Counted from the stretch's first letter, positions 7,901 to 17,500 are shown. The stretch is 64,000 bases of DNA from DAISJM01 sp036821485 (GCA_036821485.1 DAISJM010000003.1:62001-126000); one strand, 5' to 3'. Notes: generated by a model not told the origin, from the letters alone. Program-made: numbers and translations.

Positions 7901-10293
7901 GCGTCACCAACGCCGGGCAGGCCGTGGAAACCTTCACCGTCGTACTGGTCGATACCAACACGGGCGTGGTCGTTGGATCGCGCGTAGTCAGCAACCTCGT
8001 TGCGGGTGGAGTGACAGAGGTTCAATTCTTGTGGAGTACGTTGGGCGTGTCCTCCGGCACCCATGGCCTTGCGGCGTACACGGTGCTCGGTGGCGTCACG
8101 AATTATGCGGGCGTGGCGAACGCGGCGACAACGTTCAGCGGCGCGGGATTCGGTCTGAATGCCGTCAACGCGACGGGCTCGATCGGCGGGCGTTGCTCGG
8201 CGGTGGCCGCCTCGGGCAACGTACTTGTCGTGGGAGTGGGCGCCACATTGGAAGTGTGGGATCGGACCAGTCCGCTGGCTCCGGCCAAGGTCGGGGCCCT
8301 GCGGCTCCCCGGCATGATGGAGGCCGTGGTGATCAACGGTTCTTATGCGTACGCGGCGTGCGGCGCGGCGGGTGTCCAGTTTGTCGACATCTCAACGCCG
8401 GCCCGTCCCGTGCATGTGAACTCATTCGACAGTTCGGGTGATGCCCGCGCGCTGGCCTGCTCCGGCAACTACCTCTACGTGGCGGATGGCATCGCCGGGC
8501 TCCGCATCATCAACATCGCCAACCCGCTCTCCCCCTCTCTGGCGGGTGCGTGGTACTCGACCGGCCCCGCGATTTCCGTGGCCGCCGCTTCGTCGCGCGC
8601 TTACGTGATGGATGAATACGCGGGGCTGCTGATTCTCGACGTATCATCGCCGGCGGCGCCTTCACTGCTCGGGACGTACTCCGGCCTGACCGCCGCGCGC
8701 GGATTGGCGCTGAGCGGCAACACGGCGGTGATTGCGGACGACAACGGCAAGCTCTCTCTTATCAATGTGGCGACACCTTCGGCGCCCACGCTCTCGGGCA
8801 GCTTGAACCTGGGCGCGTTCAGCGGATCGATCGCGGCGACGGGCAGCGTGGCCTACGTGGCGGCGGGTGATGCGGGACTGCTGACGATCAACCTGGCCGG
8901 TCCGTCCGTGGCCCACACCAACGCGACGGCCGACGCGGCGCTGGCGGTCACCTTGGCCGGGTCCTCAGTGACGATTGCGTCCAGCTATGCGGGCGTGCAG
9001 ACATTCGATGTCTCCTCGCCGCTGGCACCCTCTCTGCAGGGGACGTATCCGGCGGGCTATCGCGTGTCGGATGTTGCGGTGAATGGGCCGCTGGCCTACA
9101 TCGCCGCCGGCGAGCGCGGGCTTCAGATCTTCAGCATCAGCAACGCGGCGATGCCGGTGGCGCTCGGTTCCGTTTTGGGTATCGGTAATGCGCGCAGCAT
9201 CGGGCTGTCGGGCGGGCTCGCGGTGGTGGGCGACGGCATCAGCGGCGCGCGCGTGGTGAGTGTGACAAATCCGGCTGCACCGTACATTCTCGGCACGTTC
9301 ACGAGCACGAACCTGGTGTTTGTGCGGAGTGCCGCGGTGTCGGGCTCGCGGGCGGCCGTTACGGACGGGCGTCACATTCTGCTGCTCGACCTCAGCAGTC
9401 CGTCTTTGCCGACACAGCTCGGGGAGTATCTGTCGGACGGGTATGTGTTCGATTTGGCGATGAATGCAAACCATGTGTTTGCCGCGGCGGGCGGCGACGG
9501 TCTGCGCATCCTGTCGGTACCGGCTCTGTCACCGGTAGGTCTCTATGACACGGCGGGGATGGCCGTGGCGGTCACGCTGGATGGAACGAAGGCACATGTG
9601 GCGGATGGCGCCGAGGGCTGGGTGTTGCTCGACGTGAGTGCGCCGGCCGCGCCCGCGCTCGTCAACGCCTCGGCGGGCCAGGGGCCCGTCGATGACGTGG
9701 CGGTGTCGGCCTACCTGGCCACCTACGGCGGGTCTTCGGCATTGCTCGAGGCCATGGATATTTCGACGCCGCTCACGCCGGTCTCCAAGTCGTCACTCGG
9801 TCGCGTGACTCGAATCCTGCGCCTGGCGGCGTCGGGGCCGTACGTGCTAACGGCGGAGGATGACGCGGGGCTGGGTCTGTTTGACGCGGTGCCGGACGAT
9901 CACGATCTGGACCGGATGTCCGATGCCTGGGAACAACAGATTGCCGATGCCAATTTGAGTGACGCCATATTCGGGCCGGCCGACGTGCTGCCGGGCGACG
10001 ACTTTGACGGCGATGGCCTATCCAACTACGGTGAGTTTGTTGCGGGTACGGATGCGCGCGATTCCCAGTCGGTATTTGCCGCGACGGTTCCGGCGCAGCC
10101 GTCGGGAGCTTCGTTCGTCGTGCATTGGCACAGCGTGGCTGGCCGGACCTACACGCTGTACCGCTCGGTGGATTTGACGCAGGGCTTCTCGCCGATTGCG
10201 ACGGGGCTTGGGGCGACGGCGCCGATGAACAGCTACACGGATACGGTCAGCAGTGTGACCTCCGCGTACTACATGGTGGGCGTCAAGGATTAG
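4978..10293 (+). CDS. large secreted multidomain protein (CBM6, CARDB-like, lamin-tail-like, LVIVD propeller repeats)
   Basis: Exported protein of 1771 residues with a signal peptide (1-~27, ending VMA). Approximate domains are: 28-170, a FlgD/DUF2271-like Ig fold; 178-316, a CBM6-type carbohydrate-binding module (begins GTLQAEDY, contains AAGEWLGF); 321-428, a CARDB-like Ig domain; 765-928, a lamin-tail-like domain (WINEIHYDNTG); 951-1050, a second CARDB-like domain; 1061-1635, many LVIVD-type beta-propeller repeats (pattern AYVA..GL.I.DVS.P..P); 1640-1700, Ca-binding DxDxDG repeats; and a C-terminal Ig-like domain with HWHSVAGRTYTLYRS. The start is set by AAGGAG at 4965-4970, 7 bases before the ATG. 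It overlaps the hydrogenase protease by 4 bp yet has no known link to hydrogenases. No catalytic domain is recognised; surface adhesion or polysaccharide binding is inferred. Confidence 0.88.
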   Translation: MRTNIRFKTLMLVVTGLIASAGLVMAVSTDGTATFRVSTKSYSGAYSPNHVLAIWVTDAQTNFVKTLKRQAATRIRYLYQWGDVSKSNVVDAITGATLGSHQTHTLTWNCRDVSNVVVPDGTYRFYVEFTEDNGQGPWTSTSIVSFVKGGSSVTSYPPSQANFTNMMIVYIPASIPNSSIPGTLQAEDYSTFSDTTVSNQGGVYRSDDVDIEACVEGGYDVGWIAAGEWLGFVADVATTGVYDLRFRVSSGVSGAKSLHVEVDGTNVTGAVTFDTGGAGWQVWTNAWASNITLNAGARQVRVVMDTADFNFNYMAVTPTPVHDIAVDSIVSGAFIPPGSVTDVVVVVTNRGNYTESFTVALTNLTDHVLIGSRSATGLPAGGRTNVAFTWNTATSSTGYHQLVASAGPVAGETRTTDNVMTGSVLLAQGIATNKIILKGSTWRYQDEGLNLSGTPWREASYYDGHWAAGAAVLGFGNGGEATVLANPASATNALNLLNASFELAGVGGASFASNWNGEAQNGVIMGGSWGGASRESWRAHSGSWQGTVHDWGASGIGAGFWQQVTNNLGPGSIWTAGIWAWNDNGQSGIYFTNASGKYTLKIEWYDAAQQLISQESAGISLPGEVWTRGTVQGVAPAGTVWVRFIVGVEAMSAGGSLQFDDATLTGTQAGRTTWYFRRDAYLDATPLLATVNLRRDDGVALYVNGTEVMRDGLPTNALTSATTATNAVYGGAETNYISRSINPSALRSGRNVVAAEVHQAPGAYPMVSSVWINEIHYDNTGTDTNEGVEVAGAAGTDLAAYRLLMYDGGANIYRTNALTGILPNQTNGCGALWFSIVGMQNGPADGVALVRWPTGVVQLLSYEGVFTASVGAAAGMVATDIGVSEASTTPLAQSLQLVGTGVEYSAFSWSGPATSSTNALNSAQVIPSPEAADLAYDLELVTVVPVLALQHQVGITALDAPDNLLSGDQGVFHIGVTNAGQAVETFTVVLVDTNTGVVVGSRVVSNLVAGGVTEVQFLWSTLGVSSGTHGLAAYTVLGGVTNYAGVANAATTFSGAGFGLNAVNATGSIGGRCSAVAASGNVLVVGVGATLEVWDRTSPLAPAKVGALRLPGMMEAVVINGSYAYAACGAAGVQFVDISTPARPVHVNSFDSSGDARALACSGNYLYVADGIAGLRIINIANPLSPSLAGAWYSTGPAISVAAASSRAYVMDEYAGLLILDVSSPAAPSLLGTYSGLTAARGLALSGNTAVIADDNGKLSLINVATPSAPTLSGSLNLGAFSGSIAATGSVAYVAAGDAGLLTINLAGPSVAHTNATADAALAVTLAGSSVTIASSYAGVQTFDVSSPLAPSLQGTYPAGYRVSDVAVNGPLAYIAAGERGLQIFSISNAAMPVALGSVLGIGNARSIGLSGGLAVVGDGISGARVVSVTNPAAPYILGTFTSTNLVFVRSAAVSGSRAAVTDGRHILLLDLSSPSLPTQLGEYLSDGYVFDLAMNANHVFAAAGGDGLRILSVPALSPVGLYDTAGMAVAVTLDGTKAHVADGAEGWVLLDVSAPAAPALVNASAGQGPVDDVAVSAYLATYGGSSALLEAMDISTPLTPVSKSSLGRVTRILRLAASGPYVLTAEDDAGLGLFDAVPDDHDLDRMSDAWEQQIADANLSDAIFGPADVLPGDDFDGDGLSNYGEFVAGTDARDSQSVFAATVPAQPSGASFVVHWHSVAGRTYTLYRSVDLTQGFSPIATGLGATAPMNSYTDTVSSVTSAYYMVGVKD

Positions 10294-11452
10294 CGATTTC
10301 CACCTTCTCCGGGGTGCGCGCGGTGGTGCCGACCATGCCGCGGAAGAGGCCGTCGAGCAGAACGCCTTGCAGGCCAATCTTCGCCGAGGAGAGCGGGGTC
10401 CAGCATTCCCAGCCCGTGATGGGCCGGCTGTCCGCGGCGGCCTTGAGCCAGCGATCGAGTCCGGCGACGGAGGTCACCGCGCCGTCGAGTGAATACAAAT
10501 TGATGTATTGCACGCCGCGGCCCAAGGCTACGCCGGCCACTTCCTCCAAATCGTAGACGGAGCGCATACCGTCGAGGTATTCCATGAACTCATCGCCGCC
10601 GCCAAAGAGCTCGGCCCGCTCGCGATGCTCTGGAATATTGCGCTGGTCGCCCAGCAGGCCGAGGTCCAGCGCGGCGCGCTCGCCGAAATATTCATGCGCG
10701 AGTTCTGCGTAGCGGTTGATCATGGCCACGTATTGCGGCTGCGAGGCCTTGTAGCGGTAGGAAATGAACGACGCGCGATCCCAATGGATCATGCTGAAGG
10801 GAGCGTTCAGCGCATCCTGCACGGCGATGTTGTCGTGCCGGAGGAAGTCGAGAAACGCCCGGTTTCCGGCGCCCATCACGTTCATATGCGCCGTGTGAAG
10901 ATCGTCGATGAGCGCATTCAGGCGCGTGACCGATTGCTCGAAGCGTTCCGGGTCCTGTTCCGCGCGCAGGGTCTCGGCAAGGGAGATCAGCCGTCCATGC
11001 CGGGCGATTTCGAAAAGTCGCTTGCCGAGCAGGGGCGAAGGTTCGCAATCGAAAACCACCCACTGCACGCCCAGATCTGCGCGCTGCGCCCACGCGGTAA
11101 AACGGAGCGACAGGTCGCGAATGGCATCGACAGTTTCCTCGCCCACGTAGAGATGATCCTCATAGGGCAGCAGAAACCAGGCGGCAACGTTCACGTTCTG
11201 GCGGCGGGCCTCGCGACAAAGTTCGGCCAGCGCGGGATCACCGACGTCCAGCGGGCCGACGTGAAGGAGCAGGTCGCAGTTGTAAGCGGCCAGCACCGGC
11301 AGCGTGGGTATCACGTCGTTGTACGGCATGAACTCGCACCAGATGGCGAGCTTCGCGCGGGCGTGCGGGGGTGTTGCGGGAGGCGGCGTGTGGCATCCCG
11401 CACCGAACACAACAAGCACGAGAACGACCGTGACGGCAAAGCGGCGCATCAT
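10283..11452 (-). CDS. putative lipoprotein, TIM-barrel-like, unknown function
   Basis: 389 residues beginning MMRRFAV with a lipobox (VFGAGC), so probably anchored in an envelope membrane. The body alternates strand-helix motifs such as AIWCEFMPYND, CDLLLHVGPLD, VNVAAWFLLPYED and VQWVVFDCEPSP. This pattern resembles glycosidase-like TIM barrels, and GRGVQYINLYSLDG falls near the end, but no specific family or catalytic pair could be assigned. The start overlaps the rsmB stop (ATGATGA at 11449-11452), so the two genes form an operon. A longer in-frame start upstream lies inside rsmB and would bury the signal peptide. The 3' end overlaps the convergent secreted-protein gene by 11 bp. Confidence 0.75.
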   Translation of the reverse strand: MMRRFAVTVVLVLVVFGAGCHTPPPATPPHARAKLAIWCEFMPYNDVIPTLPVLAAYNCDLLLHVGPLDVGDPALAELCREARRQNVNVAAWFLLPYEDHLYVGEETVDAIRDLSLRFTAWAQRADLGVQWVVFDCEPSPLLGKRLFEIARHGRLISLAETLRAEQDPERFEQSVTRLNALIDDLHTAHMNVMGAGNRAFLDFLRHDNIAVQDALNAPFSMIHWDRASFISYRYKASQPQYVAMINRYAELAHEYFGERAALDLGLLGDQRNIPEHRERAELFGGGDEFMEYLDGMRSVYDLEEVAGVALGRGVQYINLYSLDGAVTSVAGLDRWLKAAADSRPITGWECWTPLSSAKIGLQGVLLDGLFRGMVGTTARTPEKVEIANP

Positions 11453-12750
11453 CTCGCCGCCTTTCGCAGACGCGCCGCAAATGCGCCGTCGGTTGAGGTT
11501 TCCGGCGGGAGCAGCAGTCGCTGTTCTTCGAGCGAAAACAACGGGTGACCGGCGAGCCATGAGTTGACCATACCGAGGTTCTCTTCAGGCTCGAGGCTGC
11601 AGGTGCTGTAGACGATGACGCCGCCAGGTTTCACCAGGCCTGCTGCGCGGTCTAGAATGGCTCTTTGCACAGCGTTGAGTTTGGCAAGACGCTCCGGCGA
11701 GAAACGCCAGCGTGCGTCCGGCCTGCGGCGAATAACGCCCGTGTTCGTGCAGGGAACATCGAGAAGAATCCGGTCGAACCCCTCCCCCGCCAGTTGAAGC
11801 TCGTCGGGCGTCGACGGCCATTGCGATGCGTCGCCTTTGACGATCCGCACGTTGGCGAGCTGAAGCCGTTCCACGTTTTCCAGCAGGCGTACGATGCGGT
11901 CCTCGTGGAGTTCCATGGCCACCAGTTCGCCCTGCCCGTGCATCTGTTCGGCGAGTACGACGGTCTTGCCGCCGGGAGCGGCGCAGGCATCGAGCACGCG
12001 CTCGCCGGGTTTCGGCGCCAGGAGAAGCGCGGCGACAGCGGCGGATGGATCCTGGGCGAAGAACCATCCTTCACGAAAACCGGGAAGGTCGGTGAGCTTC
12101 ACGCCGCGCCCGACGACGAGACAGGACTCCGCAGCGAAGGGATGCGGATGGGTCTCTATTCCGGCGTCGCGAAGAGCCCGGGTGAAGGTGTCCATGTCGG
12201 CCCGCAGCGAATTCAGTCGCAGCACGGTTTCGGGCCGTGAGTTGTTCCACTCGCAGAGGTGCCGGGCCGTGTCCTGCCCGAACGCTGCGGTCCAGCGGTC
12301 GAAGAGAACATCGGGATGCGACACGCGCACCGCGAGAGGCGCCCGGGCCAGCGCCTGTTGGAGTTCGGCGCGTTCCCGCTGGACGCGGCGCAGGACGGCA
12401 TTGACGAGGCCGGCTTTCTGGGGGCCCGCTTCGGCCTTGGCCGCCTCGACGGTAGCGTGAACTGTTGCGAAATCCTGCTGGTCGTCCATGAAAAGCAGTT
12501 GGTAGAGGCCGAGAAGCAGGCACGCGTGGAGGGCGGGCTTCGGCGCTCGCGGCACAAGAAGTTCACACAGAAAATCCAGGGCCCGGAACTGGCGAACCAC
12601 GCCATAGACGGTTTCCATGACGAAGGCGCGGTCGCGGGCAACAGACTCGATCAGCCGATCAGGGAAATCGCCGGTTTGCAGCCAGCGCGCGATCGCGCGG
12701 GCGGCAACCTGCCGTGATGTTCCGGGACTTTGTGGTTCCGCCTTGGTCAT
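11449..12750 (-). CDS. rsmB: 16S rRNA (cytosine-967 C5)-methyltransferase
   Basis: 433-residue SAM-dependent rRNA methyltransferase (RsmB/Sun). An N-terminal NusB-like helical domain (about 12-135) precedes the Rossmann-like methyltransferase. Motif I is DACAAPGGKT (254-263), motif IV DVPCTNTGV (331-339) and motif VI YSTCSLEPEEN (381-391). Cys384 would be the nucleophile and Cys334 the base-release cysteine. The length matches the family. It acts in the cytosol on 16S rRNA during ribosome assembly. It is followed by an overlapping lipoprotein gene and preceded, 63 bp upstream on the same strand, by a 64-residue ORF. fmt/def genes that neighbour rsmB in many bacteria are not seen. Confidence 0.95.
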   Translation of the reverse strand: MTKAEPQSPGTSRQVAARAIARWLQTGDFPDRLIESVARDRAFVMETVYGVVRQFRALDFLCELLVPRAPKPALHACLLLGLYQLLFMDDQQDFATVHATVEAAKAEAGPQKAGLVNAVLRRVQRERAELQQALARAPLAVRVSHPDVLFDRWTAAFGQDTARHLCEWNNSRPETVLRLNSLRADMDTFTRALRDAGIETHPHPFAAESCLVVGRGVKLTDLPGFREGWFFAQDPSAAVAALLLAPKPGERVLDACAAPGGKTVVLAEQMHGQGELVAMELHEDRIVRLLENVERLQLANVRIVKGDASQWPSTPDELQLAGEGFDRILLDVPCTNTGVIRRRPDARWRFSPERLAKLNAVQRAILDRAAGLVKPGGVIVYSTCSLEPEENLGMVNSWLAGHPLFSLEEQRLLLPPETSTDGAFAARLRKAAR

Positions 12751-12813
12751 GGGACAACAGAGTAACCAAAGGGGGCGAATCGGTAGAGTTCTTTTGCGGC
12801 CCGCGTGGCCGGC

Positions 12814-13008
12814 TTAACGCGGAGGACGTGGCCGGTGCGGTATGCGTTGCCCGGTTTGCGGCACGTTGTAGATGTTGGTGTTAACCTTTTCCGGTGGCTG
12901 TTCCCGGGGGATTTTCTTGTCCGAAATTTTCCAGACACTCTTGAGCACATCCAGACTGGATGGCTGCTCCAGTTCGTCCGATTCACCGCCGCCGTCAAAA
13001 AGTCGCAT
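12814..13008 (-). CDS. small hydrophilic hypothetical protein
   Basis: 64-residue ORF starting MRLFDGGGESDELEQP and ending in a Pro/Arg-rich tail (HRPRPPR). Composition is hydrophilic, with no membrane segment and no recognised domain; it looks largely unstructured. An AAGGGG stretch lies about 12 bases upstream of the ATG, a weak and distant ribosome site. It is on the same strand as rsmB and ends 63 bp before it, so it may lead that operon. Third codon positions look protein-like, which is the only positive sign; without homologues the call remains tentative. Confidence 0.45.
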   Translation of the reverse strand: MRLFDGGGESDELEQPSSLDVLKSVWKISDKKIPREQPPEKVNTNIYNVPQTGQRIPHRPRPPR

Positions 13009-13173
13009 GATTTTTGGGGACCCCTTGAAATCCGCTTTGTCCGATGCTCAGCGCAACCTAACCCATCTTGCCCTCTCTGTAAAGCGGGTCACCTTGTAGG
13101 GCTTTCCTCACAATGACGGGAGGCTGGTGTCGGCATTGACGGCGCGGCCTGCGGGCGGCATGATGCAGGGCGC

Positions 13174-13647
13174 ATGGTGACACGATTGCTTCGCATCGCC
13201 GTTCTTATGCTCGTTCTCCTGGCGGGTTCCGGGTGCTATGTCCGCGACCTGCGGTGGATGCCGTTGAGCCCTCCACGCAACCGCGCGCCGAAGGAAATGG
13301 TGCTGGACACCACAGGTTACTGCACGTGTGGAAAGTGCTGTAGCTGGAAGCGTTCGTGGTTCTTCGGCCAGCCGGTGTACTCCTCGGGGCCGATGAAGGG
13401 AAAACCGAAGAAGGTGGGTATCACGGCGAGCGGCGTGAAGGCCCGTCGCGGCACCATTGCGGCGGACACGAAAGTCTTCCCCTTCGGTACCATCATATAC
13501 ATTCCGGGCTACGGCTACGGGCGGGTGGAGGATCGTGGCGGCGCCATCCATGGCAACCACATTGATCTGTTCTTCCCGCGTCATTCCGAGGCGATTCGTT
13601 GGGGGCGCGTCAAGAAAAAGGTGAAGGTCTGGCTACCGGTACGGTGA
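13174..13647 (+). CDS. 3D-domain lipoprotein (MltA/RlpA-like double-psi barrel)
   Basis: 157 residues: signal peptide with lipobox (LAGSGC, Cys21), then a 3D domain named for three conserved aspartates. Visible elements are TGYCTCGKCC near residues 48-57, GTIAADTKVFPFGTIIYIPGYG, and VEDRGGAIHGNHIDLFF. The 3D domain occurs in MltA lytic transglycosylases and in cell-wall-active YabE/YuiC-type proteins; the aspartates form the active-site groove. A role in peptidoglycan cleavage at the inner face of the outer membrane is inferred. A Cys pair (CGKCC) suggests a disulfide or metal. The start ATG follows a GC-rich region with no strong ribosome site. The KTSC gene follows 85 bp downstream. Confidence 0.85.
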   Translation: MVTRLLRIAVLMLVLLAGSGCYVRDLRWMPLSPPRNRAPKEMVLDTTGYCTCGKCCSWKRSWFFGQPVYSSGPMKGKPKKVGITASGVKARRGTIAADTKVFPFGTIIYIPGYGYGRVEDRGGAIHGNHIDLFFPRHSEAIRWGRVKKKVKVWLPVR

Positions 13648-13732
13648 GGTGTTCCGGCCCTCTCGTTTCTTTTTGTTCCCAACCCTCTGGCGTGGTACAT
13701 TTCGGCGGTGCTTTACCCACAGGAGGTGCATA

Positions 13733-14032
13733 GTGAAGCGCGTGTTATCAGTAGTTGCAGTGGTAGTGCTGTGCGCAGTCTGGGCCGGCGTGAGCTTCGC
13801 CCAGGAAGCGGCGACCGGTGCCCAAATGGAACAGGTCGAGTCGACGCTGATCAAGGAGATCAGCTATGACGCGGCAACGCAGGTTCTGACGGTGGTCTTC
13901 GTGAACAGCGAAGACGTGTATGATTACAGGGGCGTGCCCGCGGCCGTCTACGAAGAGTTGAAGAAGGCGGAATCGAAGGGCTCCTACTTCGTGAAGAACA
14001 TCAAGGACAAGTACGAGTTCACGAAGCGCTGA
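13733..14032 (+). CDS. secreted KTSC-domain protein
   Basis: 99 residues. The start is the GTG at 13733, chosen because AGGAGG (13721-13726) sits 6 bases upstream and the product then begins MKRVLSVVAVVVLCAVWAG, a clean signal peptide ending SFA. Residues ~42-98 form a KTSC domain: IKEISYDAATQVLTVVF, VYDYRGVPAAVYEEL, and SYFVKNIKDKYEF. The domain is named after a lysyl-tRNA synthetase C-terminal module and its function is unknown. Here it is exported, which is not the usual cytosolic context. A strong terminator follows at 14059-14090. Confidence 0.85.
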   Translation: MKRVLSVVAVVVLCAVWAGVSFAQEAATGAQMEQVESTLIKEISYDAATQVLTVVFVNSEDVYDYRGVPAAVYEELKKAESKGSYFVKNIKDKYEFTKR

Positions 14033-14058
14033 ACTTTCTGACCTATCGGAAAAGAGAA

Positions 14059-14090
14059 ACGCCCCGGGTCTCCCCGGGGCGTCTTCTTTT
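14059..14090 (+). terminator. rho-independent terminator after the KTSC gene
   Basis: Nine-base perfect stem (ACGCCCCGG at 14059-14067 with CCGGGGCGT at 14074-14082), six-base loop, then a T-rich tract. It ends the KTSC transcript. The convergent RRM gene ends 26 bp away, so the hairpin may serve both strands, though the opposite strand lacks a comparable T run. Confidence 0.85.
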
Positions 14091-14115
14091 TCAAACTATG
14101 GAAATTGCTGCTGTT

Positions 14116-14370
14116 TTATCGGCGGTCTTCGCGGGGCCGCGCTTCATTGACGCGCACAGGCCTCCCTGCAATCTCCTTGTTATTGACGGCCTCAATGGCC
14201 TTGCGACCTTCCTCGTCGTTCGGCATCTCAACGAAGCCGAAGCCGCGAGAACGGCCTGTCTCTTTGTCCATGATGACTCGCGCTGACGTGATCTGCCCAA
14301 ACGCCTCAAAGGCTGAGCGTATATCTTCGTCCGTCGCCGTGTAGGACAGATTCCCTACATATATGTTCAC
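14116..14370 (-). CDS. RRM-type RNA-binding protein
   Basis: Small single-RRM protein, 84 residues from the preferred start. RNP2 is IYVGNLSY at the N-terminus and RNP1 is RGFGFVEM near residues 41-48. The tail VRVNEARPRED is typical of the bacterial/cyanobacterial Rbp family that binds single-stranded RNA. The GTG at 14370 is preferred over the ATG at 14397: GAGGAG lies six bases before it and the product then begins MNIYVGNLSY, as in most family members. The ATG would add nine residues without a ribosome site. The role is probably RNA chaperoning or cold adaptation; targets are unknown. Confidence 0.9.
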   Translation of the reverse strand: MNIYVGNLSYTATDEDIRSAFEAFGQITSARVIMDKETGRSRGFGFVEMPNDEEGRKAIEAVNNKEIAGRPVRVNEARPREDRR

Positions 14371-14534
14371 TCGTCGCTCCTCATAACCGCCGCTCATGAC
14401 TACACCATACTCTCATCGGGCCAGCAGCTCAGGAGCCCGAAGGAGTAACATGGCGCATACAGTACGTTGCCGCCTGCAGGCGCGCAAGGGGATTGTTGAG
14501 GCTTCTGCGGGGCGGAAAAGCCTTGTTGGCGCGG

Positions 14535-17500
14535 CTACGGAAGCACGTCCGCATCGCCGGCGACATCGATTTCTGCCGCCTCTCCGAAGGGGCCTGCGTC
14601 CGCCAATTGAGGACGAAGATGCCAGTGTCCCAAATCGGTGACCGTCACGGTGATCCACACTTTCTCTCCGAACCGCGCGGCCTTCACGGGCAGTAACTGC
14701 ACGCCGCCCCGCGGATTCTGCAGGGCCACCCACACGGTTCGCGGCTGATTCTCCTGCGCTGCATCCCACGTGATCGAGCCGGTGTTGATGAGTTCCAACC
14801 TCACAAGCTGACGGGCGGTCACGCGAATCGGTTCCCCGGGAACGCGGTCGACGGGCTTGCCGTCCACTTCCACCCGACCCCACTCGGCGTTGATGCCTTC
14901 GATGGCCGCAGGGGCTTGGTAGGCTTCACCGCCAACAGGGCGGAGGAGGACCTCGCTCGTCCGCCGCCCGAATCCCGCCCGCCGCACTTCAATGAGACGC
15001 CGGGCGGCGGTCGCGTCCGCATAATCCTTCTTCCACTGATTCCACAAGGCGGATAGGCCCCTCGCGTCCGCATCGCGATGGACTTCGCGTCCCTGCCAGG
15101 TGGCGGGAACATCGCGTTCGATGCGCAGGCGGTGTGCGAATTCCCGGTAGGTCTCCGCGGCCGGGCGTGGCTCGCCATCCGGACTCACCACTCCGTAATC
15201 CCCGCGCTCTTCCGGACACTCGCCCGGCGTGTAACGCCAGCCGATGCAGGATGCGGAGTAGGATCGCAGCGCCAGATTGAACATCTCATCACACACACGC
15301 GCCTGGTTCTTCAGGCCTGCCGGCGCAGGGGGATTGCCGACGGGCGCGCCGAACCGGAGCCATGCGACGGGCTTGCCATCGAGCATGCCACGGGCATAGG
15401 CGGTCAGGAAACCCGCAGCGTTGAAGTCATCCGTTGCCCCGTGAAGCTCGTTGCCCTGAATGGCGGCAAAGTCGAAATGTGCGGCACCCGCCGAGGAATC
15501 CAGCGGCAGATACGCGTTGCCTGCCGCCGAGCCCGTGCCGAGAAAACCCGTCTGTAGCGTGACCAACTGCCGGCAGCCGGCATCGCGGATTGTGCGGACC
15601 ACGCGGCCCAACTGGCGGCTGGCGTAGTCGTCCACAAACCGTCGGTAGACCGCGACCGCGCCCCGGTAGTCTCCATCCACGCTCAACTCCATATCGCTGG
15701 GGCCGGTGATCTTCCTGCCCGCGCGCCAGAGTGGCCGCCCGATCACCTCTTCGGCGTGCTCGACAGATCCGTACTGCTCGAGCAACCAGCTGTGCCAGGC
15801 CTCGTCGAACCGGCAGCGCTCGGCGTATCGCCCGACCCGTGCGTCCGTCGCCACGGCCATGGCCCACACGCGGGACTGATCTTTCAGCCCTGCGGCGTCG
15901 AGCATCCTCCGGAGTTTCCCCACATCGGGGGCCATCGGATCGAGATCCTCAAGGGCCAGGTAGACCCACAGACCGCGCCGGGTGGCCTCATCGAGGAAGA
16001 ACCGAAGCTGCGGGGCTTCGTCTTCGTCGTGATAGGCGATGGCGATGGTATTGACGCCAATGCCCTCGATGATCGCCAGGTCGCGGCGGACCTGTTCGGG
16101 ATCGAAGCAGGCGGGCGACAGCCAGCGCGACATGCGTTTGGGGCTTGCGCTTTCGAGCCCCGGCGGCGCGTACGAAAAGCCGAGAAGGAAAAGCGGCCGG
16201 CCACCCAGCGTGAAGCGCGCCCCGGATGTGCTTATCCAGGGGCCTTGCATCGAGGAGTCGGTTGCCGGAAGTATCTTGATGGGCTGCTCGATGAAATCGT
16301 AGACGCGGTCGGATTCTTCCGCATCCTCGATCGACACACGAATCAGGTAATTGCCGGGCCCGTCCGCCATGTCGGGTACACGACCGAGGTGGATGGTCGC
16401 CGGGCCGCCGGGTTGCGAGGGAGCCATCACGATGCGGCGCGCGGGGTACGATTCACCTTCGCGAATCAGTTCGGCGGCCACGCGCAGCGTCGCCGCGTAC
16501 TTGGGGTTTGTGGTCCAGCGCGCGCTGACATCGAGCGTATCGTCCGGATCAATGGTGAAGCGGTCGCAACCCGCCTGGTAGAGAAACAGGCCGGAGTACA
16601 AACGCGAAACGCACTCGGACACCATCTCCTCGATCAACTCGCGCGCCGTCGAATCGGGGTCCATGCCTATCCAGGCCCAGCGTCGTGCCGGTCCGTTGGT
16701 GCGTGGCTCAATGAACAACGAAGCGGGCCACCCGCCGACGCGTTGGTTCTCGCTGAAGGCGGTGTAGACGGGAATCCAGCGCGCGGGAGAACCCTTTTCG
16801 CCACCCCAGCCCCGCTCGGTGGGATAAGGACTCTGCATGCGTGTATGACCGAGGTAGAAGCGGTCATCCGCACCTTCCGGACGCACCTCGGGCGCGCGAA
16901 GGTCGTAGTAGCGGCACGGCGGCGACATGAGCGGAATGTCCGGCCAGGTGGTGGCTTCAGCCGGAGGGCGCGGATCGGCGGCCAAGCGTACTTCGGAGAT
17001 GTCGAACCGGTGATCGCCGGGTTCCTGCGGCGATACGGCAACGAAAAGGCCGATCGATATCTTCTTCACGCGGGCGAGCGAGAAGGTTGCGTCGGGGCGT
17101 GCCCGCCCGACGGCACGGAACGTGGCTGCATGCAGCGTGTGGACTTGCCAGTCGCTCGTGAGTGGCGCGGTGGCATACCATGCGCCGACGTTTCGTTCTT
17201 CGCAGATCACCACCAACTGCGCTGTCCTGTCGTCGCCGCGCGCGTGAAAGGCGAGCGTGTTCTCTTCCTCCCGGATCGTGCCCTTGGGAATCGTGTCCAG
17301 CACGAGCGCGTCCCATCGTGTCAGTCCGCGGATTTCGACGGATACACCGGGCCACGGCAGCGTTTGATCCGCGGCGGCCAGGCGAACCGCGCCGCGCATG
17401 GCGCCGGAGTCATTCAGGTGTTGCCAGGCCAAGAGCGATGAGAACCCGTCCACCACCCGCGCGGAGGCCAGCAGGTCCTGCTTCAGGCGTTGCTCGGTCT

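Noticed and set aside
15756..17441. 561-codon plus-strand ORF
   Set aside because: It is antisense to the 1120-residue lipoprotein gene, which has a clean lipobox and protein-like composition; the ORF is a high-GC shadow.
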